This document shows, in pieces, positions 7,418-13,548 of a DNA stretch of 13,548 bases. The first letter of the stretch is position 1. Each line of letters opens with the position of its first letter. A model generated the notes under the pieces. The model saw only the letters and a list, made by a program, of their open reading frames with translations. It did not search any database and was not told where the DNA came from. The DNA is from Sulfitobacter sp. (GTDB lineage: Bacteria; Pseudomonadota; Alphaproteobacteria; Rhodobacterales; Rhodobacteraceae): assembly GCA_024636395.1 (NCBI GenBank), contig JAGXHD010000173.1, positions 1 to 13,548 of the forward strand. The letters are read 5' to 3'. The translations under genes and the position numbers were made by a program.

Positions 7418-7432
7418 AAGCGCGTGGCGCTT
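7418..7432. repeat. Short inverted repeat between Hpt and regulator-phosphatase genes
   Basis: AAGCGC (7418-7423), spacer GTG, GCGCTT (7427-7432): perfect 6-bp arms. The spacer GTG is also a possible start codon of the regulator-phosphatase. If the gene starts at 7490 instead, this would be a compact palindromic operator candidate between two divergent genes. Six-bp arms can arise by chance in GC-rich DNA. Confidence 0.3.
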
Positions 7433-7459
7433 CACACCCTATTAATGTCGGGCGGGTAC

Positions 7460-7500
7460 ACAGGCGGCTCATTTGTCTGTGAAAGTTGTATGCCGCCTGT
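7460..7500. repeat. 9-bp inverted repeat around the start of the regulator-phosphatase
   Basis: ACAGGCGGC (7460-7468) and GCCGCCTGT (7492-7500) are perfect 9-bp inverted arms with a 23-base spacer. The spacer holds the weak ribosome site GAAAG, and the ATG at 7490 runs into the right arm. In RNA this could fold into a stem that controls access to the start. In DNA it could be an operator. No T-run follows, so it is not a terminator. Confidence 0.35.
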
Positions 7501-8770
7501 CTCCATTCGCCCCACGCAGCCTTCTGTTGCGCCTCTTCTTGGGGCGATTCGCAATGTGCTTGTAGTCGACGACAGCAAGCTCCAGCGAAAATTGCTGACG
7601 GTCTCGCTCAAACGATGGGGCTTTGACGTGGCGGAGGCCGATTGCGGGGAGGCTGCGTTGCGGATGGCAGCGGTCTGTCGCCCTGATCTGGTTCTCAGTG
7701 ACTGGATGATGCCTGGAATGTCGGGTCTTGAACTGTGCCGAAAGTTTCGCGCCATGCAGGGCGATGACTACAGCTATTTCATACTACTCACGTCCAAAAG
7801 TGACAAAGCCGAGGTGGCGCGCGGATTGGACAGTGGCGCGGATGATTTTTTGAGCAAGCCCGTCGACAATAATGAGCTGCGTGCGCGGATCAGCGCGGGT
7901 GGGCGCCTGATCGAGATGCAGCGTAAGATGGCGGAGGCGAACCGGGCGCTGAGCGAGACACTGGGCGAGCTACAGCAGCTCTACGACCATATCGACAGCG
8001 ATCTTAAGGAGGCGAAGAAGCTGCAGCAGTCTTTGGTGAGGGAGCGGTTTCGTGCACTTCCCGTCGGGAATCTGTCTCTTTTGCTGCGCTCATCGGGGCA
8101 TGTGGGCGGCGATCTGGTGGGGTTTTTCGAGGCTGGGGCGCGCCATGTCGGGCTGTACGCGCTTGATGTGTCCGGCCATGGCATCAGCTCAGCGTTGATG
8201 ACCGCGCGGTTGGCAGGCTATCTGTCGAGTGCGGCGCCAGACCAGAATGTGGCTCTGTGCAAGGATGCGGAGGGGAATTTCGTGCCGCGCCCACCGTATG
8301 AAGTGGTCGCCGATCTTAATAATCTTGTACTGGATGAAATGGAGACAGAGCATTATTTCACGCTTCTGCTTGCTTTTGTCGAGCTTGAGACGGGGCAGAT
8401 GGTGCTCTCGCAGGCGGGGCATCCGCATCCTGCCGTTCAGCGGGCGGATGGCCGGATTGAGATGATCGGAACGGGTGGGTTCCCAGTTGGACTGATGTCC
8501 GACGTGAGCTTTGAACAATTTGACCTGACATTAAAGCCGGGCGACAGAATTCTCATCCTTTCGGACGGGGTGACCGAATGCCCCGGCCCGGACGATTCAA
8601 TGCTGGACGAGGACGGGCTGATAGCGCTCATGCAGGATCTCAGCGCGACCCGTGGGCCTGCGTTTCTCGAAGCGCTGATCTGGCGCCTGACGGAGTTCAA
8701 CGGAAGCGAGGATTTCCCCGATGATGTCTCTGCGATCTTGTTTGAATATCAGGGCCTTGATGCCACGTAG
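7490..8770 (+). CDS. Response regulator fused to a SpoIIE/RsbU-type PP2C phosphatase
   Basis: A 426-residue cytoplasmic signalling protein. The receiver domain (about 19-140) has the acidic pair D27-D28 (VLVVDDS), phosphoacceptor D71 (LSDWMMPGMSG), T101 and K123 (SKPVD). A probable coiled coil (about 143-187) leads to a PP2C-type serine/threonine phosphatase domain with all metal-binding aspartates visible: D208 (GGDL), D226 (LDVSGHG), D359 (LSDGVTE) and D411-D412 (PDDVSAI). Such proteins usually dephosphorylate an anti-anti-sigma factor in partner switching; no such partner is in the window. The start is uncertain: GTG 7424 has AGGCGG nine bases upstream, but the 22 extra codons include rare CTA and TTA and overlap two inverted repeats, so I prefer ATG 7490. 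It is divergent from the Hpt gene, its likely phosphate donor or sink, and overlaps the convergent Nudix gene by 22 bp. Confidence 0.92.
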   Translation: MPPVSIRPTQPSVAPLLGAIRNVLVVDDSKLQRKLLTVSLKRWGFDVAEADCGEAALRMAAVCRPDLVLSDWMMPGMSGLELCRKFRAMQGDDYSYFILLTSKSDKAEVARGLDSGADDFLSKPVDNNELRARISAGGRLIEMQRKMAEANRALSETLGELQQLYDHIDSDLKEAKKLQQSLVRERFRALPVGNLSLLLRSSGHVGGDLVGFFEAGARHVGLYALDVSGHGISSALMTARLAGYLSSAAPDQNVALCKDAEGNFVPRPPYEVVADLNNLVLDEMETEHYFTLLLAFVELETGQMVLSQAGHPHPAVQRADGRIEMIGTGGFPVGLMSDVSFEQFDLTLKPGDRILILSDGVTECPGPDDSMLDEDGLIALMQDLSATRGPAFLEALIWRLTEFNGSEDFPDDVSAILFEYQGLDAT

Positions 8771-9195
8771 GCTGCCAAGAACATTCGGTCCCCGTCGTTT
8801 CCCAAGGCTGCAATCGCATCATCCGCGTCTAGGATCAGCGTTGCGTGATTGGGCTCTAGCGGTGGGTGAAGCTGGCGCGCGGGATGTGCCACGTAGACGT
8901 GGCAGAGCTTTTCTGCCCACAGATCATACTCCGGCATATAAACAAACCGCCGGAACGCACCGAGGCGCAAGGGCTGGGAGATGGACCACCCGACCTCCTC
9001 GCGGACCTCGCGGTAGAGCGCCTGAAGCGGGCTTCCGCCCGGGTCGATCCCGCCGCCCGGTAGCTGGATATCGGGTGGCGTCTGCATGTCGGCCGTGAGC
9101 AAAAATCGCCGTCCGATGGGCAAAATTGCGTAGACACCGGTGCGCAGTGTGTAGGTCCGGTCACGCTGCGGCACCTCTCCGATACGCTTGATCAT
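8749..9195 (-). CDS. Nudix hydrolase, substrate unknown
   Basis: A 148-residue protein of the Nudix fold, which hydrolyses nucleoside diphosphates linked to another group. The Nudix box runs from G48 to W70 (GGIDPGGS... REVREEVGW). The metal-binding REVREE core (62-67) is intact, but the conserved glutamate six residues after the first glycine is replaced by G54. That position is less critical than the REXXEE glutamates, so activity is plausible. Start 9195 is chosen because GGGGG lies about seven bases upstream; ATG 9216 would add seven residues and has a weaker site. It resembles MutT/diadenosine-type Nudix proteins, but the substrate cannot be read from sequence. It overlaps the regulator-phosphatase gene tail to tail by 22 bp and diverges from hslO across 82 bp. 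Confidence 0.87.
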   Translation of the reverse strand: MIKRIGEVPQRDRTYTLRTGVYAILPIGRRFLLTADMQTPPDIQLPGGGIDPGGSPLQALYREVREEVGWSISQPLRLGAFRRFVYMPEYDLWAEKLCHVYVAHPARQLHPPLEPNHATLILDADDAIAALGNDGDRMFLAAYVASRP

Positions 9196-9219
9196 GGTGC
9201 ACCCCCTTTTGGTCATGGC

Positions 9220-9249
9220 TTGTCCGTCCTACATAGGGCGTTGTATGAC
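9220..9249 (+). promoter_or_regulatory. Candidate promoter of the hslO operon
   Basis: TTGTCC (9220-9225) and TATGAC (9244-9249) are 18 bp apart, each with four matches to the sigma-70 consensus. They lie 29 bp before the preferred hslO start. The boxes fall largely inside an inverted repeat, GCTTGTC (9218-9224) and GACAAGC (9247-9253). Hsp33 genes are often heat or oxidative stress induced, but I see no clear sigma-32 consensus. Tentative. Confidence 0.3.
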
Positions 9250-9277
9250 AAGCGCTTCGCGGTAAGGACAGATGAAA

Positions 9278-10258
9278 ATGACACATGCAAACAGCAGCGG
9301 GTGGGACGATACGGTTCTACCATTCCAGCTTGATAATTCCGATATGCGCGGACGCATTGCGCGGCTCGATACCGCTTTGGCCGGTATTCTGGAGCAGCAT
9401 GATTACCCGCCCGTCGTCGAAGCACTGGTCGCCGAAATGGCGCTGCTGACAGCGCTGATTGGCCAGACGATGAAGTTGCGCTGGAAGTTGCAGTTGCAGG
9501 TGCAGTCCAAGGGCCCCGTGCGAATGATCGCGACCGATTATTACGGCCCCGAAGCTGAAGGGATGCCGGCGCGCATCCGCGCTTATGCAAGCTATGACGC
9601 GGACCGGCTCACCGATGGCGCCCCGATCGACCAGATCGGTGAGGGCTATTTTGCCGTGATGATCGATCAGGGGAAGGGCACCACGCCCTATCAGGGGATT
9701 TCGCCGCTTTCTACCGAGAGCCTTTCGAAGTCTGCCGAGGGCTATTTTGCCCAGTCCGAGCAGCTGCCGACACGGTTCGAGCTCAGCTTCGGAAAATCGA
9801 CGACGCCTGGCGAGCCCGAGCACTGGCGCGCGGGCGGCGTGATGCTCCAGCATATGCCGAAAGCCTCGCCATTTTCTGCGCAGGCCGCGGGGTCGGGCGA
9901 TATTCTACAGCCCGCCGATCTGCTTGATGAGGACGAGAAGGAAAACTGGAACCGCGTCAACATCCTGCTCGACACGGTCGATGACCTGGAATTGATCGGC
10001 CCGACGTTGGAACCCTCGGACGTGCTGTTACGCCTGTTCCATGAGGAGCGCCCCCGCGTGTTTGATAAACAGCGCGTCCATTTTGGCTGCACCTGTTCGG
10101 AGGATCGTGTGCGCCAGAGCCTGTCGATTTATTCGGCCAAGGACATTTCCACCATGACCACGGACGAAGGACGCGTGACCGCCGATTGCCAGTTTTGTGG
10201 TGCGCATTACGATATCGATCCGCAGACTGTCGGGTTCGATGCGGTGAAGGATGCGTGA
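9278..10258 (+). CDS. hslO: Hsp33, redox-regulated molecular chaperone
   Basis: Hsp33 is a cytoplasmic holdase switched on when oxidation of four zinc-binding cysteines releases zinc and unfolds the C-terminal part. The 326-residue protein has the family N-terminus (WDDTVLPFQLD), the AEMALLTALIGQT helix, and the C-terminal redox switch C271-x-C273 (FGCTCSEDRV) with C304-x2-C307 (ADCQFCGAHYD). All four cysteines are present, so the switch should work. It is somewhat longer than the E. coli protein (about 290), as is common in alphaproteobacteria. The ATG at 9278 is preferred over 9272 because AAGGA (9264-9268) is nine bases upstream of the former and only three from the latter. Its stop overlaps the next gene by 8 bp, so it probably heads the hslO-Nudix-cca operon. 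Confidence 0.96.
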   Translation: MTHANSSGWDDTVLPFQLDNSDMRGRIARLDTALAGILEQHDYPPVVEALVAEMALLTALIGQTMKLRWKLQLQVQSKGPVRMIATDYYGPEAEGMPARIRAYASYDADRLTDGAPIDQIGEGYFAVMIDQGKGTTPYQGISPLSTESLSKSAEGYFAQSEQLPTRFELSFGKSTTPGEPEHWRAGGVMLQHMPKASPFSAQAAGSGDILQPADLLDEDEKENWNRVNILLDTVDDLELIGPTLEPSDVLLRLFHEERPRVFDKQRVHFGCTCSEDRVRQSLSIYSAKDISTMTTDEGRVTADCQFCGAHYDIDPQTVGFDAVKDA

Positions 10259-10847
10259 TACGCTCGATCACTTTCGGGTGTCGTTGGCGCAAACCGGTGT
10301 CGGGTCTTCCGATTTTGATCTGAATCCCGACGCTGTTCTGCCTGCTGGCCGTGTGTTACGTCCCGCAGGCGTTCTGGCCCCGATTATCGAGACGGAGCGC
10401 GGCCTGGGTCTCCTGCTCACAAAGCGCGCCGCAGCGCTGAAGCATCATCCGGGCCAGATCGCCTTTCCGGGTGGTAAGCAGGATGAAGGCGATATCGACG
10501 TAATCGCTGCCGCTCTGCGCGAGGCGCATGAAGAGATCGGCCTGCCGCCCGATTGTGTCGAGGTTCTGGGCACGCTGCCGCCCCATGAAACTGTCACCAG
10601 CTTTCAGGTGACCCCCGTGATTGGTTTTGTGAACAAGCCGTTTACCATCGTTGCCGAGCCGGGGGAGGTAGACGAGGTGTTCGCGGTTCCGCTTGACCAT
10701 GTTCTTAATCCCGAGAATTATCTCGTCCAATCTCGCCTTTGGCGTGGACAGATGCGCCACTATTTCATCGTGCCATACGGCCCCTATTACATCTGGGGTG
10801 CAACTGCGCGTATGCTGCGGGCATGGACACAGACACTTCAAAAATAA
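10251..10847 (+). CDS. Nudix hydrolase of the CoA pyrophosphatase (UPF0035/NudL) type
   Basis: A 198-residue enzyme expected to split coenzyme A or its oxidised and acylated forms into 3',5'-ADP and phosphopantetheine products. The CoA-specific motif before the Nudix box is visible as LLTKRAAALKHHPGQIAFPGG (ending at G75), and the Nudix box itself is GGKQDEGD (74-81) to REAHEEIGL (90-98). Here D81 replaces the usual glutamate, which is normal in this subfamily. The ATG overlaps the end of hslO by 8 bp and has only a GAAGG directly before it, so initiation is probably coupled to hslO translation. Its TAA overlaps the cca ATG by one base. The family is clear. Whether CoA is the true substrate in this organism is inferred. 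Confidence 0.9.
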   Translation: MRDTLDHFRVSLAQTGVGSSDFDLNPDAVLPAGRVLRPAGVLAPIIETERGLGLLLTKRAAALKHHPGQIAFPGGKQDEGDIDVIAAALREAHEEIGLPPDCVEVLGTLPPHETVTSFQVTPVIGFVNKPFTIVAEPGEVDEVFAVPLDHVLNPENYLVQSRLWRGQMRHYFIVPYGPYYIWGATARMLRAWTQTLQK

Positions 10848-12007
10848 TGCCGGAGGATGCACCTTGGCTTGTCGCGCCTGACGCGCGTGCAGTATGGGAT
10901 GCTGTTGTAGCGGGAGGGCATCAGATATTCTTTGTCGGGGGCTGTGTGCGAAACGCACTTTTGGGCGCACCAGTCAGTGATGTGGACTTGGCGACTTCGG
11001 CGGTGCCGTCCGAAGTGATCAAGTTGGTCGTCGCGGCGGGGCTGAAGGCGGTGCCCACCGGGATCGAGCACGGGACCATCACGGTGGTGTCGGATGGTAC
11101 ATCCTATGAGGTGACGACATTCCGCCGCGATGTCGAGACGGATGGCCGCCGAGCGGTCGTCGCGTTTTCTACCGATATCGTCGATGATGCCCGTCGGCGA
11201 GATTTTACGATGAACGCGCTTTATGCGGATGCTGACGGAAACATCATCGACCCGCTGGGCGGCCTCAACGATCTGCGCGCGCGCCGTGTTCGTTTTATCG
11301 AGGATGCAGACCAGCGGATCCGCGAGGATTATTTGCGCGCGCTGCGTTATTTCCGCTTTCAAGCGTGGTACGGCGATTCAACCGAAGGCATGGATGCGGA
11401 CGCTCTGGCTGCAATAGGCTCTAATTTATCCGGGTTAGGGACGCTTTCTTCAGAACGCGTGGGCTCTGAACTTCGTAAACTGCTCAGCGCGCCGGATCCG
11501 TCAATGGCGCTCGCAGCAATGGCCCAAACAGGGGTGTTAGGCACGATTCTACCGGGGTCTGATACGCGTTTTTTGCTCCTGATGATTCATGGCGCTGAGG
11601 CCATCGGGGCTCCCCCGGATTGGATCGGGCGGCTTGTGGCGCTTGGCGGTGCTGACGTGCCCGAGCGTTTGCGCCTCGGCAGGGCAGAGCAGAGGCGGTT
11701 CGAGACCATTCGAAGAGCGGCATTCGACGATGTGGACGTGTTAGAGACTGCTTTTGATTACGGTGCCGACCTTGCCCTGCAAGCATATCTGATCCGTTGT
11801 GCCATTGCGGAATCATTGCCAGACCCCGCAACTACCGTGAAAATTGATCGTGCCGCAGCACAAATATTCCCGATCAGCGCCAACGATCTCATGCCCGCGT
11901 ATACAGGCCCCGCGCTGGGCGAGCGCCTCGCGCAGTTGAAAGCTGCGTGGATTGCATCAGGTTTCGCGCTGGGCAAGGCGGACCTTCTTGCCATGCCAGC
12001 GCCCTGA
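10847..12007 (+). CDS. cca: CCA tRNA nucleotidyltransferase (class II)
   Basis: This enzyme adds or repairs the 3' CCA end of tRNA from CTP and ATP. The 386-residue protein opens with the nucleotidyltransferase motif FVGGCVRNALLG (29-40) and the metal-binding SDVD with D45 and D47. It continues with VTTFRRDVETDGR, RRRDFTMNALY (116 on), where the arginines and D119 shape the nucleotide pocket, and REDYLRALRYFRF, the start of the helical neck and body. Poly(A) polymerases share this fold, but the short length and the N-terminal motifs favour the CCA enzyme. The start is uncertain: ATG 10847 forms TAATG with the upstream stop and gives a family-like short lead before APWL, while ATG 10823 would add eight residues and a 25-bp overlap. 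Neither has a strong ribosome site. It lies 28 bp before an ABC transporter gene. Confidence 0.93.
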   Translation: MPEDAPWLVAPDARAVWDAVVAGGHQIFFVGGCVRNALLGAPVSDVDLATSAVPSEVIKLVVAAGLKAVPTGIEHGTITVVSDGTSYEVTTFRRDVETDGRRAVVAFSTDIVDDARRRDFTMNALYADADGNIIDPLGGLNDLRARRVRFIEDADQRIREDYLRALRYFRFQAWYGDSTEGMDADALAAIGSNLSGLGTLSSERVGSELRKLLSAPDPSMALAAMAQTGVLGTILPGSDTRFLLLMIHGAEAIGAPPDWIGRLVALGGADVPERLRLGRAEQRRFETIRRAAFDDVDVLETAFDYGADLALQAYLIRCAIAESLPDPATTVKIDRAAAQIFPISANDLMPAYTGPALGERLAQLKAAWIASGFALGKADLLAMPAP

Positions 12008-12035
12008 AGCCGCGCAGAACAACAGGACGCATCAG

Positions 12036-13548
12036 ATGCTCAACCGCATATTCACATTTTTTGAACATCTCGTGGACCCTTACGTGGACTACGCGCAGCA
12101 AGACCGCCCGCCGCGCGATCTGTGGCCTTTTTTCAAAAGCTACAGCGCGCCCTTCAAAAAGGTCTTTGCTCTCACGGCGTTGATGTCGATCCTCGTCGCG
12201 GCGATCGAGGTTGGCCTGATCTATTACATGGGTCGCGTTGTCGATGTGCTGGAGCAGGGCCCTGAACAGATGTGGGCGCAGCACGGAACTGAACTGATCC
12301 TCGTGGCGCTGTTCATCATTTTCCTGCGGCCCGTATTGCAGGCGATTGATTCCGCCTTGATCAACAATGCTATCTTGCCGAACTTCGGGACGCTGATCCG
12401 CTGGCGGGCGCACCGGCAAGCGCTGCGGCAATCAGTGGGCTGGTTCGAGAATGACTTTGCCGGCCGCATCGCGAACCGGATCATGCAAACGCCGCCCGCC
12501 GCGGGGGAGGTCGTCTTTCAGGCCTTCGACGCGATTTCCTTTTCACTTGCGTATCTCATTGGCGCTGCAATCCTGCTCACTGCGGCTGACCCGCGCTTGC
12601 TCATTCCTCTGGTGATCTGGTTTGCACTCTATCTGGTTTTGACGCGGTGGGCGATTTTGCGGATCGGTCCTGCCTCCAAACAGGCGTCCGATGCACGGTC
12701 CGCTGTCACTGGTCGTGTGGTCGATGCTTACACCAATATCCATTCGGTCAAGATGTTCGCTCATCATGACCGTGAGGAATTATACGCCAAGGAGGCGATT
12801 GAGGAGGCGCGGCGCACCTTCCAGATGGAACAGCGGATTTTCACGACAATGGATATGGCGCTTGTGATGCTCAACGGGCTGTTGATCGTCGGCGTTGTGG
12901 GTTGGGCGCTGTCGCTGTGGATCAACGGTGAGGCGAGTGTGGGCGCTGTCGCCGCCGCCACCACGCTGACACTGCGGCTCAATTCCATGACCGCGTGGAT
13001 CATGTGGGCGCTGTCGTCGTTCTTCCGTCAGTTGGGGGTCGTCGCCGAGGGGATGGAGACGATTGCCCAGCCCATCCAACTCGTCGATACGCCACGAGCT
13101 GTCCCGCTTGCGTTGACGGCGGGGCGGATCGAGATGAAGGGCCTCAGCCATCATTACGGGCGGGGGGCCGGAGGGCTGGATGCGCTTGATCTGGTGATTG
13201 AACCGGGTCAGAAGGTTGGTCTGATCGGGCGGTCCGGTGCCGGGAAATCGACCCTGCTCAAGTTGCTTTTGCGCTTTTACGACGCAGATTCCGGACGGAT
13301 CGAGATTGATGGGCAGGATATTGCATCAGTCACGCAGGACAGTCTGCGCCGACGGATCGGGATGGTGCAACAAGACAGCGCGCTCCTGCACCGCTCCGTG
13401 CTTGAAAACATCCGCTACGGACGGCCCGATGCAACGGAGCAGGAGGCGATCGCCGCCGCTGTGCAGGCCGAAGCGCATGAATTTATCGAAGGGTTGCAGG
13501 ATCCGGAGGGCAACAGGGGGTATGCAAGCCGTGTCGGCGAACGGGGGG
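12036..13548 (+). CDS. ABC exporter, fused membrane and ATPase domains, 3' end cut by window edge
   Basis: An ATP-driven exporter half-transporter of the inner membrane. The frame is open from ATG 12036 to the window end, 504 codons. Residues 1-40 are a cytoplasmic lead. Six hydrophobic segments follow: about 47-67 (VFALTALMSILVAAIEVGLIY), 88-110, 165-185, 188-205, 272-295 and 305-330. The ATPase domain begins near residue 365, with Walker A GRSGAGKS at 398-405 (K404, S405) and a Q-loop in GMVQQDSALLHRSV. The sequence stops at VGERG, just before where the ABC signature would lie; Walker B and the H-loop are also outside. The cargo is unknown: multidrug, lipid and peptide exporters share this form. 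AGGA (12024-12027) is eight bases before the ATG. It follows cca by 28 bp and is probably in the same operon. Confidence 0.95.
   Translation, partial: MLNRIFTFFEHLVDPYVDYAQQDRPPRDLWPFFKSYSAPFKKVFALTALMSILVAAIEVGLIYYMGRVVDVLEQGPEQMWAQHGTELILVALFIIFLRPVLQAIDSALINNAILPNFGTLIRWRAHRQALRQSVGWFENDFAGRIANRIMQTPPAAGEVVFQAFDAISFSLAYLIGAAILLTAADPRLLIPLVIWFALYLVLTRWAILRIGPASKQASDARSAVTGRVVDAYTNIHSVKMFAHHDREELYAKEAIEEARRTFQMEQRIFTTMDMALVMLNGLLIVGVVGWALSLWINGEASVGAVAAATTLTLRLNSMTAWIMWALSSFFRQLGVVAEGMETIAQPIQLVDTPRAVPLALTAGRIEMKGLSHHYGRGAGGLDALDLVIEPGQKVGLIGRSGAGKSTLLKLLLRFYDADSGRIEIDGQDIASVTQDSLRRRIGMVQQDSALLHRSVLENIRYGRPDATEQEAIAAAVQAEAHEFIEGLQDPEGNRGYASRVGERG

Noticed and set aside
10356..10970. Minus-strand open frame opposite the CoA-pyrophosphatase-like gene
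   Set aside because: It spans the junction of two confidently assigned plus-strand genes and has no motif of its own.
1..13548. Mobile element, CRISPR array, defence system, tRNA or rRNA
   Set aside because: No direct-repeat arrays, transposase or integrase motifs, or RNA gene signatures were seen. The genes are housekeeping and metabolic types of even composition, so a hidden defence or mobile system is not supported.

Overview
The window looks like ordinary chromosomal DNA of an alphaproteobacterium, most likely a member of the Rhodobacterales (Roseobacter group). This rests on GC-rich coding sequence, tightly packed genes with short overlaps, and protein sequences such as MaeB, IlvA, ArgG, Hsp33 and the CCA-adding enzyme that read like those of that order. 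The genus cannot be fixed from the sequence. I see no rRNA, tRNA, CRISPR array, insertion sequence, phage gene or integrase.

Layout. (1) 1-2956, plus strand: the 3' part of a malic enzyme gene (maeB, cut by the window edge and carrying a +1 frameshift at 771-773), a ribokinase-like PfkB sugar kinase overlapping it by 4 bp, and a small sulfotransferase-like protein. A strong intrinsic terminator follows at 3053-3090. (2) 3168-3584: a free-standing gene for a small secreted protein of the DUF7282 type, with its own terminator at 3607-3642. (3) 3641-7037: argG on the minus strand and, divergently, ilvA followed by a short-chain dehydrogenase. The 130-bp argG/ilvA interval holds a candidate ilvA promoter and an 8-bp inverted repeat. 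(4) 7034-8770: a divergent signalling pair, an Hpt phosphotransfer protein (minus) and a response regulator fused to a SpoIIE/RsbU-type PP2C phosphatase (plus). (5) 8749-9195: a minus-strand Nudix hydrolase. (6) 9278-13548, plus strand: hslO (Hsp33), a CoA-pyrophosphatase-type Nudix hydrolase, cca (tRNA nucleotidyltransferase) and an ABC exporter cut by the right edge. The first three overlap by 8 bp and 1 bp and the fourth follows after 28 bp, so they are probably one operon.

How the genes fit together. Most are housekeeping: central carbon (MaeB), arginine and isoleucine synthesis (ArgG, IlvA), redox-stress chaperoning (Hsp33), nucleotide and CoA sanitation (two Nudix proteins) and tRNA 3'-end maturation (CCA enzyme). 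The Hpt plus regulator-phosphatase pair is the only obvious signalling module, and its histidine kinase and any anti-sigma or anti-anti-sigma partners are not in the window.

I found no convincing new biological system. The points most worth a second look are the maeB frameshift, the inverted repeats in the argG/ilvA and Hpt/phosphatase intergenic regions, the uncharacterised secreted protein, and the sulfotransferase-like protein behind a sugar kinase. There is no stretch above 300 bases without a gene; the longest is 2957-3167.
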